A stretch of DNA of 64,000 nt. Origin: Ruminococcus sp. JC304 (GTDB lineage: Bacteria > Bacillota > Clostridia > Lachnospirales > Lachnospiraceae). Under the pieces are notes generated by a model that saw only the letters and a program-made list of their open reading frames with translations, was not told the origin of the DNA and did no database searches. How positions within the stretch are numbered: the stretch's first letter is position 1; each line of letters starts with the position of its first letter. A program made the position numbers and the translations under genes. The stretch covers positions 388,012 through 452,011 of the forward strand of contig HE978651.1 in assembly GCA_000285855.2 (NCBI GenBank), read 5' to 3'. This document shows, in pieces, positions 1-8,211 of the stretch.

Positions 1-1
1 G

Positions 2-1177
2 TATTTCCAGCCGCAGATGCTGGGAGGCTTATATAGAGAGAACAGGATTCTGATGAACAGAGGGTATCTGCATATGGTATTCCACTGTATTTTCCGGCAT
101 TTTGCATGGAGAGGTACAGAAGGTAAGAAGAGGTCAGACGATGGAATCACAATCCAGGAACGTATGCGTGATCTGAGCTGTGACATTGCAGTGGAGCATA
201 TGATAGATGGGATGAACTATCGGAGCATCCGTTTCTCACGCAGTCTTCTGCGAAGGGAAACCTACCGTCTCCTTGAAAAAGAGGGCAAAACTCTTAATGC
301 ACAGAGAGTGTATAAAATATTGTCAGAATGGAATCTGAGTGAAAAGGATCTTACAAATCTGGAACAGGAATTTCGCACAGATGACCACAGATACTGGGAA
401 AGTAAGAAACCGGATCAGAAACCGAATCCCATGCTCAGCCGTAAATGGGGGGAGATCAATGATGGAATCGAGACGGATCTGGAAACCTTTTCCCAGGAGG
501 CAGGTGAGCGGGACGGAGATTTCCTGGAGCAGATAAAAACAGAGAACAGAAGCCGGTATGATTACAGAGAATTCCTGCGGAAATTTGCAGTTTTTCATGA
601 AGAACTGGCGGTGGATGATGACAGTTTTGATTACAATTTCTATACTTATGGTCTGCGTCTCTACGGAAACATGCCGCTGATCGAACCACTGGAATCTAAA
701 GAAGTTAAGAAGATAGAGGAATTTGTGATCGTCATCGATACTTCCATGTCCTGTTCAGGAGAACTGGTGAGAAAGTTTCTGGAGGAAACCTACGGTGTAC
801 TTAGTGAGAGTGAGAGCTTTTTTACAAAAATAAATGTGCACATCATTCAGTGTGATGAGAAAGTCCACACAGATAAAAAGATTACTTCTCAGAAAGAAAT
901 GAAAGATTATATGGAACATCTGGAACTGTATGGAGATGGCGGAACAGACTTCAGACCTGCATTTGAATGGGTGGATAAACTGTTGGAACAGCATGAATTT
1001 CATAACCTGAAAGGGTTGATCTATTTTACAGACGGATTCGGAATTTACCCGAAGAAAATGCCGCCATATAAGACTGCGTTTGTGTTTATGCAGGATAATT
1101 ACAGAGATGTGGATGTGCCGGTATGGACCATGAAACTGATCCTGGATGAGGATGATTTTGAGAAGCCAGACAGGTAA
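2..1177 (+). CDS. VWA-like domain protein (DUF2201 type), 5' end outside window
   Basis: The reading frame is open from base 2, so the gene starts before the window; the first internal ATG is at 17. The C-terminal half (about residues 235-380 from that ATG) is a von Willebrand A fold with a MIDAS-like DTSMS motif at about residue 241 and a GGTDFRP segment further on, as in the VWA-like domain family PF09967. The part before it resembles the metallopeptidase-like DUF2201 N-terminal domain (LHMVFHCIFRH), without an intact HExxH. The next gene, 55 bases downstream, is a MoxR-like AAA ATPase; VWA/MoxR pairs act as chaperone-like modules on metal-dependent or membrane complexes. The target here is unknown. 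Confidence 0.85.
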   Translation, partial: YFQPQMLGGLYRENRILMNRGYLHMVFHCIFRHFAWRGTEGKKRSDDGITIQERMRDLSCDIAVEHMIDGMNYRSIRFSRSLLRRETYRLLEKEGKTLNAQRVYKILSEWNLSEKDLTNLEQEFRTDDHRYWESKKPDQKPNPMLSRKWGEINDGIETDLETFSQEAGERDGDFLEQIKTENRSRYDYREFLRKFAVFHEELAVDDDSFDYNFYTYGLRLYGNMPLIEPLESKEVKKIEEFVIVIDTSMSCSGELVRKFLEETYGVLSESESFFTKINVHIIQCDEKVHTDKKITSQKEMKDYMEHLELYGDGGTDFRPAFEWVDKLLEQHEFHNLKGLIYFTDGFGIYPKKMPPYKTAFVFMQDNYRDVDVPVWTMKLILDEDDFEKPDR

Positions 1178-1232
1178 TGAAATAAAAAACTGAGTAAAAG
1201 TAAGAAGTGTTCAGCAGGAAAGGATTTACATT

Positions 1233-2726
1233 ATGGATATAAAACGAGCAAAACAGGAGATAAAGGACTCAATAGAAGCATACCTTGCGAAGGATGAATT
1301 TGGAGAATATCTGATCCCGGCCATACGCCAGAGACCGATTCTTCTTATGGGGGCACCGGGAATCGGTAAGACGCAGATCATGGAACAGATCGCCAGGGAA
1401 TGTAAGGTAGGTCTGGTATCTTATACTATCACACATCACACCCGTCAGAGTGCAGTAGGACTGCCGTTTATCAGAGAGAAAACCTTTGGTCAGGAGACTT
1501 TTTCTGTCACAGAATATACTATGAGTGAGATTATTGCCTCTGTCTATGAAAAGATGGAAAAAACAGGTCTCAGAGAAGGAATTCTTTTTATTGATGAGAT
1601 TAACTGCGTATCAGAGACCCTGGCGCCTATGATGCTGCAGTTCCTTCAGGGAAAGACCTTTGGCAATCAGAAAGTACCGGAGGGATGGGTGATCGTGACA
1701 GCAGGAAACCCGCCGGAATACAATAAATCTGTCCGCGAATTTGACGTAGTAACTCTTGACAGAATCAAGAGAATCGATGTGCAGCCGGATTTTGAAGTAT
1801 GGAAAGAATATGCCTATGAGCAGGGAATCCACCCTGCTGTGATCTCTTATCTGGAGCTTCGCAGAAAGAATTTTTACAGAATGGAGAATACAGTAGACGG
1901 ACGGATTTTTGCCACTGCCAGAGGATGGGAAGATCTTTCCAGGCTGATACAGGTATATGAAACACTGGGCAAAGAAGTGGACAGAGAGGTGGTATATCAG
2001 TATATCCAGCATCCAATGATCGCAAAAGATTTTGCCGCATATCTGGCATTATACAATAAGTATAAGACAGACTATGCAGTGGAGGATCTGCTTCAGGGTA
2101 AATGGACGCCCATCACTCTGGGCAAGATCCGCAATGCTTCACTGGATGAGCATCTGAGCATTGTTGGTCTGCTGAATGGAAAGCTCAGCCAGTTATTTGC
2201 AGACTGCTATTTTATGGATGCCTATGTGACAAAGCTCTATGGTTACATGACAGAATACAGAGATAACCTTCCGGAAATGACTCTGGAATCCATTTATAAA
2301 AAGGCAGAAAATGATTTTCAGACTGCAAAAAAATCTGAGCTTCTCACTAAAAATGAAGAAAAGGTATTTATCCGTACAGTGAATTTCTTTGAAAATGAAA
2401 TTTCAGAAAAACATACCTATGAGCAGACAAAAAACGCTTTTGCAGCGGAGGCAGACAACCTGGAAACTCAGACAGAATATATCTCTCAGACGCTTCAGAA
2501 TGTTTTTGATTTTATGGAAGCAGCCTTCGGTGACAGCCAGGAAATGGTAGCCTTTATCACAGAACTGAACGCCAATTATTACAGCCTCTGGTTTATCCGT
2601 GAGAATGGTTCGGATCAGTATTATCGTCACAATAAAGGTCTGCTTTTCGATAATCGTCAGAAGCAGATTCTGGGACAGATGGAAGAACTGGAGCAGGGGG
2701 ACGATTTTCCGGTAGCATTAAAATAA
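1233..2726 (+). CDS. MoxR-like AAA+ ATPase (AAA_5), partner of the VWA protein
   Basis: A 497-residue AAA+ ATPase. Walker A is GAPGIGKTQ at residues 40-48 and Walker B is ILFIDE at 117-122, followed by NCVSETL; a GNPPEYN segment matches the sensor 1 region and a DRIKRIDVQ segment resembles the arginine-finger region. The C-terminal 200 residues are helical and carry no motif I recognise. An AGGAAAGGAT site lies 7-16 bases before the ATG. It follows the VWA gene on the same strand and is presumably co-transcribed. Known MoxR/VWA couples remodel or load metal into other proteins; the substrate cannot be read from the sequence. Confidence 0.88.
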   Translation: MDIKRAKQEIKDSIEAYLAKDEFGEYLIPAIRQRPILLMGAPGIGKTQIMEQIARECKVGLVSYTITHHTRQSAVGLPFIREKTFGQETFSVTEYTMSEIIASVYEKMEKTGLREGILFIDEINCVSETLAPMMLQFLQGKTFGNQKVPEGWVIVTAGNPPEYNKSVREFDVVTLDRIKRIDVQPDFEVWKEYAYEQGIHPAVISYLELRRKNFYRMENTVDGRIFATARGWEDLSRLIQVYETLGKEVDREVVYQYIQHPMIAKDFAAYLALYNKYKTDYAVEDLLQGKWTPITLGKIRNASLDEHLSIVGLLNGKLSQLFADCYFMDAYVTKLYGYMTEYRDNLPEMTLESIYKKAENDFQTAKKSELLTKNEEKVFIRTVNFFENEISEKHTYEQTKNAFAAEADNLETQTEYISQTLQNVFDFMEAAFGDSQEMVAFITELNANYYSLWFIRENGSDQYYRHNKGLLFDNRQKQILGQMEELEQGDDFPVALK

Positions 2727-2812
2727 TCGTTTATTCAGGATGTATGAAACTTAACAAATATCTGCTTATGTTAAGGAAAGTGTAAATGTCTGTCAAACAT
2801 AAGCAAACCTAA

Positions 2813-2841
2813 TTGTTTTTTGAAAATTCGGGTGATATACT
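2813..2841 (+). promoter_or_regulatory. Likely sigma-A promoter of the secreted phosphatase
   Basis: TTGTTT at 2813-2818, a 17-base spacer, and TATACT at 2836-2841 preceded by TGA (extended -10). It lies 57 bases before the phosphatase ATG. TTAACA/TTAAGG-like repeats around 2750-2775 faintly resemble Pho boxes, but the spacing is irregular and I do not call them. Confidence 0.55.
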
Positions 2842-2897
2842 CCACTTGTCAACAAAAAAAATAATATTTTTTGAGTGAAAAGGAGTCTATTATTATT

Positions 2898-4568
2898 ATG
2901 AGAAGAAAACTAATTGCAGGTCTTTTGACAGCTCTTTCAATGACTATGGTTTGTCCGGCAGCATATGCATCTACAGATCATTATACAGACAGCAGTGTGG
3001 TTGGTGCTGATTCTGGATGGTCTGACTGGGATGCAGCCTGGGAAACAACAGCAGCTGACTTTACAAAGGTATCTTTAACACCTGGTGCTGATGATACACA
3101 GCTGAACTTTGCATGGTACAGTGAAAAAGGTGACAGCGATGCAACACCTGTAGTTCATTTCGGAACAGATAAGGACAATCTTGAAACCTTTGAAGGAACT
3201 GCCGGTGATGTAGACCAGAGTCTTACAGGAGACAAGGCATATGAATATAATCATGTAACAGTTACAGGTCTGGAGCCGAACACAACTTATTATTATACAG
3301 TTGAGAAAAACGGTGAGCAGACAGAGGTATCTGAGTACAAAACACAGGGTACAGATTCAGTAAAAATCCTCTATGTAGGTGACCCGCAGATCGGTGCTTC
3401 CAAAGGTCAGACACAGAATGGAGCAGAGCTTACCAATGAGTCCGGTGCAGCCAATAAAGCAGCAGAAAATGACGGATTTTCATGGAACCGTACTCTCAAT
3501 ACTGCACTTGAGCAGAATCCGGATATCAACTTTGTGATCTCTGCAGGTGATCAGGTTAACAAGACCGGTGAAGCAAAAGAGGAAGAATATGCTTCTTATT
3601 TAAATGCAGATGCCCTGAAGGGACTTGCAGTGGCAACTACAATTGGTAACCATGATTCTCTGAATGAGGATTATATGTATCATTTCAATAACCCGAATAA
3701 TACAGAAAATGGTAAGACTCAGGCAGGTGGTGATTACTACTACAGCTATGGAGAGGGGCTTTTCATTGTTCTGAATACCAATAATTACAATGTGGCAGAG
3801 CATCAGAAAACAATTGAAGAAGCTGTCAAAGCTTATCCGGATGCAAAATGGAGAATCGTAACCATCCATCAGGATATTTACGGATCAGGTCTTGACCACT
3901 CTGACACAGATGGTATGATCCTCCGTACACAGCTTACACCTGTATTTGATGCAAATGATATTGATGTGGTTCTTCAGGGACACGATCATACATACAGCCG
4001 TTCCAAAATGCTCTATGGTGACGGACAGACTCATGGTAAATATGAATTCAGCCTGAATGCAGACGGAACAGATTATGACTGGGATCATGCAACAAACGTA
4101 GATACACAGGAACAGATTGCACTTGCTCCGGAAGAGGGAGACACAGATGCACAGGCAGCACTGGATGCATTCCATGAAGATAATAACTGCTATACAATTG
4201 AAGATGTTGACGGAGACATAGTTACAGATCCGCAGGGAATTCTCTATATGACAGCAAACTCAGCTTCCGGTTCCAAATATTATGAGCTTCTTTCCACTCA
4301 GCAGGATTATGTGGCAGCCCGCAGCCAGAACTGGCTTCCAAGCTATTCTGTGATCACATTAACAGCAGATACCTTTGCTATTGATACTTACCAGATCACT
4401 GATGATGGTAAGGCTGAAGCAATTGATTCTACATTTACAATTAAAAAGACTGGTGCAGACGCAGATGCTTCTGCAGATACTACAGACGGTTCCTTAGATG
4501 ATACAGACACTGCTGCAGACACCACAGACAGTGCCTCAGATGCAGCAGCGGAAGCTTCTGAGAATTAA
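2898..4568 (+). CDS. Secreted purple acid phosphatase-like metallophosphoesterase
   Basis: I chose the ATG at 2898 because AAAAGGAG lies about 12 bases upstream and a signal peptide begins there (MRRKLIAGLLTALSM, probable cleavage after AYA). A TTG 27 bases upstream is also in frame but less likely. The 556-residue product has a fibronectin-like purple acid phosphatase N-domain (about 45-150), then a calcineurin-like metallophosphoesterase domain with GDPQIG, SAGDQVN, GNHDS, TIHQDIY and GHDHTYSR metal ligands. The last 35 residues are a low-complexity Asp/Thr/Ser/Ala tail with no sorting signal, so it is probably released. It likely removes phosphate from external organic phosphates; the true substrate is unknown. 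Confidence 0.88.
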   Translation: MRRKLIAGLLTALSMTMVCPAAYASTDHYTDSSVVGADSGWSDWDAAWETTAADFTKVSLTPGADDTQLNFAWYSEKGDSDATPVVHFGTDKDNLETFEGTAGDVDQSLTGDKAYEYNHVTVTGLEPNTTYYYTVEKNGEQTEVSEYKTQGTDSVKILYVGDPQIGASKGQTQNGAELTNESGAANKAAENDGFSWNRTLNTALEQNPDINFVISAGDQVNKTGEAKEEEYASYLNADALKGLAVATTIGNHDSLNEDYMYHFNNPNNTENGKTQAGGDYYYSYGEGLFIVLNTNNYNVAEHQKTIEEAVKAYPDAKWRIVTIHQDIYGSGLDHSDTDGMILRTQLTPVFDANDIDVVLQGHDHTYSRSKMLYGDGQTHGKYEFSLNADGTDYDWDHATNVDTQEQIALAPEEGDTDAQAALDAFHEDNNCYTIEDVDGDIVTDPQGILYMTANSASGSKYYELLSTQQDYVAARSQNWLPSYSVITLTADTFAIDTYQITDDGKAEAIDSTFTIKKTGADADASADTTDGSLDDTDTAADTTDSASDAAAEASEN

Positions 4569-4614
4569 GATAATCTTTTCAAGAATACTTTCATCAGTAT
4601 GAAAAAACAAAATT

Positions 4615-4658
4615 TACCGGACTGCTTACCAGAAAAAAAGTAGTCCGGTATCTTATTT
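4615..4658 (+). terminator. Candidate terminator hairpin after the phosphatase
   Basis: Perfect 9-bp inverted repeat TACCGGACT (4615-4623) and AGTCCGGTA (4642-4650), 18-base loop, followed by TCTTATTT. It sits in the stretch that would encode the N-terminus of the downstream YibE/F protein, so it may be a terminator, an attenuator or chance. Confidence 0.45.
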
Positions 4659-4675
4659 ATGTTTTATTTGTCTGT

Positions 4676-5740
4676 GTGTTCGCTGTTTTTGTCATTAAGC
4701 TGAATCAGGTGGAAAAAACAGAGCTGGTGGTCCGGACAGGACAGACATTTGAGAAAGCAAAAGTAGTGAAAATCCTTCAGGATAATCTGGAGGAAAACGG
4801 AACCCGTGTGGGAGAGCAGAAGGTTCGTGTCCGTATGCTTACAGGGGTGAGAAAGGGAGAAGAACTGGATATTACAAGCAGCTCCGGATATCTGTTTGGA
4901 GCTGCCTGCAAACCGGGTATGAAGGTAATTGTCATGCAGAGTGTTGCAGGTGAGTCTACGGTTGCCAGCGTTTATACCCAGGACAGAGAAGGGGTTATCT
5001 ATATTTTTGCTCTGATATACCTTTTGGTTCTCTGCCTGATCGGTGGGAAACAGGGGATAAAGGGATGTCTGGGACTTGTTTTTACATTCTTCTGTGTGAT
5101 TTTTGTATATCTGCCGTTGGTGTACCTGAAGTATTCTCCCTTCTGGATTGCTGTATTTGTATGTTTTATCACTACACTGGTCACTATGTATCTGATCGGT
5201 GGACCTACGCGGAAAACCTGTGCTGCAACACTTGGAACTCTTATTGGTGTTATTCTTGCAGGGGTTTCTGCCTGGTGTTTCAGCAAGGCATCAGGAATTT
5301 CCGGATACAATGTTTCGGATATTGAGACACTGATGACTCTGTGGAATACTAATCGTATTCAAGTTGGAGGTCTGCTTTTTTCCGGTCTTCTGATCTCCTG
5401 TCTGGGTGCGGTTATGGATGTTGCCATGTCCATCAGCAGTGCCATTGATGAGATTTACAGACAGAATCTGTCTTTATCCAGGAAGGAACTTTTTAAGGCT
5501 GGGCTGCGTGTGGGAAGAGATATGATGGGAACAGACAGCAATACGCTTATACTGGCATTTGCAGGAAGCAGTGTCAGCACCCTTCTTCTTGATTATTCCT
5601 ATAATCTTCCGTATCAGCAGATTATCAATTCCAATAATATTGGAATTGCGATCATGCAGGGGCTGGCAGGCAGTTTCGGGATCGTGCTTTCTGTACCTTT
5701 TACTGTGCTGATCTGCACAATTCTTTTTCATAAAAAATAA
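4676..5740 (+). CDS. YibE/F family membrane protein (start disturbed by a probable frameshift)
   Basis: The product matches the YibE/F family: a short extracytoplasmic beta-rich segment (about residues 15-100) followed by about seven membrane helices, with the characteristic LIGGKQGIKG after the first of them. Function in the family is unknown. The only accepted start codon in frame is GTG at 4676, which has no ribosome binding site and begins inside the first hydrophobic helix. Upstream, the frame stays open to 4574, and an ATG at 4599 reads into it if the six-A run at 4602-4607 had seven A's; the predicted N-terminus (MKKTKFTGLLTRKK then a hydrophobic helix) is what this family normally has. 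So the gene probably begins at 4599 and carries a one-base deletion. Confidence 0.8.
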   Translation: MFAVFVIKLNQVEKTELVVRTGQTFEKAKVVKILQDNLEENGTRVGEQKVRVRMLTGVRKGEELDITSSSGYLFGAACKPGMKVIVMQSVAGESTVASVYTQDREGVIYIFALIYLLVLCLIGGKQGIKGCLGLVFTFFCVIFVYLPLVYLKYSPFWIAVFVCFITTLVTMYLIGGPTRKTCAATLGTLIGVILAGVSAWCFSKASGISGYNVSDIETLMTLWNTNRIQVGGLLFSGLLISCLGAVMDVAMSISSAIDEIYRQNLSLSRKELFKAGLRVGRDMMGTDSNTLILAFAGSSVSTLLLDYSYNLPYQQIINSNNIGIAIMQGLAGSFGIVLSVPFTVLICTILFHKK

Positions 5741-5761
5741 AGCTGAATCATATATGAGAAG

Positions 5762-5792
5762 GTCACCCTATGATTTTGGGGTGGCTTTTTTT
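5762..5792 (+). terminator. Terminator after the YibE/F gene
   Basis: GTCACCC (5762-5768) pairs with GGGTGGC (5779-5785, one G-T pair) and is followed by seven T's. Confidence 0.75.
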
Positions 5793-5969
5793 GTATGATA
5801 ATGTGATCATTTTCTATATAAAATTATTTGCATTTTGCCAAAATCGTGCTATCCTTAATACAGAGAAATGCAGCTGTAAAATTATGAAGCAGATGCGAAA
5901 AATCATATATGCTCTCAGAATTACAATAAAGATTCCGAGAGTATATATTACAAAACAGGAGGAACAAAA

Positions 5970-6407
5970 ATGGAATTAGAAGTATTAAGAAAAGATATGG
6001 TTGCAGCTATGAAAGCCAAAGATAAAGTAACAAAAGAAGCAGTTTCCTCTCTGATCTCTGCGGTAAAGAAGGTAGCGATCGATGAAGGATGCCGTGATGA
6101 GATTAAGAGTGATCTGGTGGACAGAGTTATTCTGAAAGAGCTGAAAACTGTGAAAGAACAGCTGGATACCTGTCCGGAAAGTCGTGAGGATCTGAAGGCT
6201 GAATACCAGGCAAGATATGATGTAATCGCCAAATATGCGCCAAAACAGATGGATGCAGCGGAAGTAAAAGCATATCTGGAAGAAAAATTTGCGGATGTGA
6301 TCGCAACGAAAAATAAGGGCCAGATCATGAAGGCTGTTATGGCTGATATGAAGGGAAAAGCAGACGGAAAGGTGATCAATCAGGTTGTTGCAGAGCTCTG
6401 CAAATAA
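5970..6407 (+). CDS. yqeY: GatB/YqeY domain-containing protein
   Basis: A 145-residue protein typical in length and content for YqeY: an N-terminal helical part beginning MELEVLRKDMVAAMKAKDK and a C-terminal GatB/YqeY-type helical domain ending in KVINQVVAELCK. AGGAGG lies eight bases before the ATG. The C-terminal domain is related to the tRNA-binding tail of the amidotransferase subunit GatB, so a role linked to aminoacyl-tRNA is assumed for the family but is not proven. It is monocistronic, between two terminators. Confidence 0.9.
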   Translation: MELEVLRKDMVAAMKAKDKVTKEAVSSLISAVKKVAIDEGCRDEIKSDLVDRVILKELKTVKEQLDTCPESREDLKAEYQARYDVIAKYAPKQMDAAEVKAYLEEKFADVIATKNKGQIMKAVMADMKGKADGKVINQVVAELCK

Positions 6408-6483
6408 TGTATTATCATAATATGTAAAGAATATGGTCATCCAGTGGTTTGGGTATGCAGAAAGCTGGATAATTATCAAAAAA

Positions 6484-6523
6484 GCCGCAGTATATTGGAG
6501 TATCCGGATACTGCGGCATTTTA
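6484..6523 (+). terminator. Terminator after yqeY
   Basis: GCCGCAGTAT (6484-6493) pairs with ATACTGCGGC (6508-6517), followed by ATTTTATT. It ends just before the AGGAGG of the AraC gene. Confidence 0.8.
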
Positions 6524-6540
6524 TTAGGAGGTAAATACGT

Positions 6541-7389
6541 ATGGAGTTTCAGCATGAACTGATCATTCCTAATGAGGGACTTCCGTTTAAGGTTTTTCTG
6601 TTTGAAGGGGAAAACGGTAATTACGTGCGTGAGAAGCACTGGCATACATCTATAGAGATTTTTGCTGTGATGGAGGGAAGCCTGGATTTTTTTGTAAATA
6701 AGGAAGAATATCCTTTGAAAGCGGGAGAGCAGATTATTATCAATTCCAATGAACTCCATTCTATCCATGCTGTGGAGAAAAATAAAACGGTAGTTCTGCA
6801 GATTCCTCTGAAACAGTTTGAGAATTATTTTACTGCTCAGAGATATATCCGTTTCCGTGGGCAGGAGGAGCTGGTGGATAAGAAACTGGCTTCTCTGCTT
6901 CGTAAATTATATCATGTGTATTCTGAGCGGAAAATCGGATATGAGTTTCGTACAATTTCCATTTTTTATGAAATCATGTATATTCTGGTGAAGGATTATC
7001 GTGTGACAGAGACCAGGGAGAAGGATATCCGACACAGCCGCCGTCTGGATGCATTGTCAAAAATCACCACATATATGCGTGAGCATTACAGGGAGGAGCT
7101 GAAGCTTTCTGATGTGGCTGCTACCTTTGGATACTCGGATGCATATTTGTCGCGAATGTTTCAAAAATATGCAAAAATCAACTATAAAACCTATTTGCAG
7201 GATATCCGTATGGCATATGCGTACAGAGATTTGCTGAATACAGACCATACGATTAGTCAGATTGCACTAGATAATGGATTCTGCAGCAGCAGGGGCTTTT
7301 CCGGGGAATTTCAGAAAAGATATGGGTTGCTTCCCAGTGAGATGCGAAAGCAGATAAATGAAAAAGGTCAAAAAAACGCTATAGATTAG
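6541..7389 (+). CDS. AraC-family transcriptional regulator with cupin sensor domain
   Basis: 282 residues. The N-terminal cupin domain (about 20-110) has an EKHWHTSIEIFAVMEG metal/sugar-binding signature and ends in ELHSIHAV. The C-terminal 100 residues hold two helix-turn-helix units, LSDVAATFGYSDAYLSRMF and ISQIALDNGFCSSRGFS. AGGAGG at 6526-6531 fixes the ATG. It sits directly upstream of the DUF4867-isomerase-kinase genes on the same strand, 95 bases from the first, and is the obvious candidate activator of that operon; the inducer sugar is not known. Confidence 0.9.
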   Translation: MEFQHELIIPNEGLPFKVFLFEGENGNYVREKHWHTSIEIFAVMEGSLDFFVNKEEYPLKAGEQIIINSNELHSIHAVEKNKTVVLQIPLKQFENYFTAQRYIRFRGQEELVDKKLASLLRKLYHVYSERKIGYEFRTISIFYEIMYILVKDYRVTETREKDIRHSRRLDALSKITTYMREHYREELKLSDVAATFGYSDAYLSRMFQKYAKINYKTYLQDIRMAYAYRDLLNTDHTISQIALDNGFCSSRGFSGEFQKRYGLLPSEMRKQINEKGQKNAID

Positions 7390-7484
7390 ACAAGAAAACT
7401 GGCGAAAAAGTGACATTTATTCTGATATACTCTAAGCACAGTCAAGAAAACGTAATATCTACAGAATATAAGGAGGTTTTTAGA

Positions 7485-8102
7485 GTGAAAATTCAGAACG
7501 TAACAGATGCTTCCTTCCGTAAATATGGAAAGGTGCTTGAAGGGTATGACTTCAGTGCTCTTCTCAAAGAGATGAAACATACACCGGTTCCGGATGATGT
7601 GGTTTATGTACCATCTGTTGAGGAACTGGAAGCTCTGGATGTAGCAAAAGCATTGCAGAATAAAGGATTTGGCGGAATTCCTATTGAAATTGGATACTGC
7701 AACGGACATAATAAGAAATTAAATGCAGTAGAATATCACCGCAGCTCTGAAATCAATGTAGCGGTAACAGATCTGGTTCTGCTTATCGGAAGCCAGCAGG
7801 ATATCACAGATGATTTTACATATGACACTTCTAAGATCGAAGCATTCCTGGTACCTGCAGGAACAGGTATTGAAGTATATGCAACTACACTTCATTATGC
7901 ACCCTGCAATGTACAGGATGGCGGTTTCCAGTGTGTAGTCGTACTTCCGGCAGGAACCAATACAGATCTTACATTTGAGACAGCTAAGACTGGTGAGGAC
8001 AGTCTGCTGACAGCTAAGAATAAATGGCTCATCGCACATGAGGATGCAGCGATCGAGGGTGCAGTAAACGGACTTCGTGGAGAGAACATCACCATTGACT
8101 GA
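7485..8102 (+). CDS. DUF4867 family protein, sugar-catabolism associated
   Basis: 205 residues starting at GTG 7485, chosen because AAGGAGG at 7471-7477 lies eight bases before it; an in-frame ATG/TTG extension to 7410 has no binding site. The sequence fits the DUF4867 family: a cupin-like beta-rich protein with HRSSEINVAV near residue 88, VPAGTGIEVYATTLHYAPC near 125-143 and a final catalytic-looking HEDAAIEGA segment. The His, Glu and Cys positions suggest a metal-binding barrel similar to sugar isomerases such as KduI, but that is inference. It is the first gene of the isomerase-kinase operon, so a role in preparing or isomerising the same sugar (anomer conversion, for example) is plausible. 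Confidence 0.8.
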   Translation: MKIQNVTDASFRKYGKVLEGYDFSALLKEMKHTPVPDDVVYVPSVEELEALDVAKALQNKGFGGIPIEIGYCNGHNKKLNAVEYHRSSEINVAVTDLVLLIGSQQDITDDFTYDTSKIEAFLVPAGTGIEVYATTLHYAPCNVQDGGFQCVVVLPAGTNTDLTFETAKTGEDSLLTAKNKWLIAHEDAAIEGAVNGLRGENITID

Positions 8103-8151
8103 CAGCGGATTTTAAGTCTGAATATTGCTGAGAGAAGCAGATGAAGTAATG

Positions 8152-8185
8152 AATGAAACCTAAAATAATAAATGAAACCTAAAAT
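8152..8185 (+). repeat. Tandem 15-bp direct repeat in the leader of the isomerase gene
   Basis: AATGAAACCTAAAAT occurs at 8152-8166 and again at 8171-8185, a 19-base period, 27 bases before the isomerase start. It could be slippage debris or a tandem protein-binding site. Confidence 0.7.
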
Positions 8186-8211
8186 TGTATTAAGAAAAAG
8201 GAGAATCCATC

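Noticed and set aside
2745-2780. Pho-box-like TTAACA repeats before the phosphatase
   Set aside because: Spacing is not 11 bases and only one unit is close to consensus.
5770-5979. 69-residue frame before yqeY
   Set aside because: It overlaps a terminator, has no ribosome binding site and poor codon use.
8152-8185. Possible CRISPR-like repeat
   Set aside because: Only two 15-base units with four bases between; no array, no cas genes.
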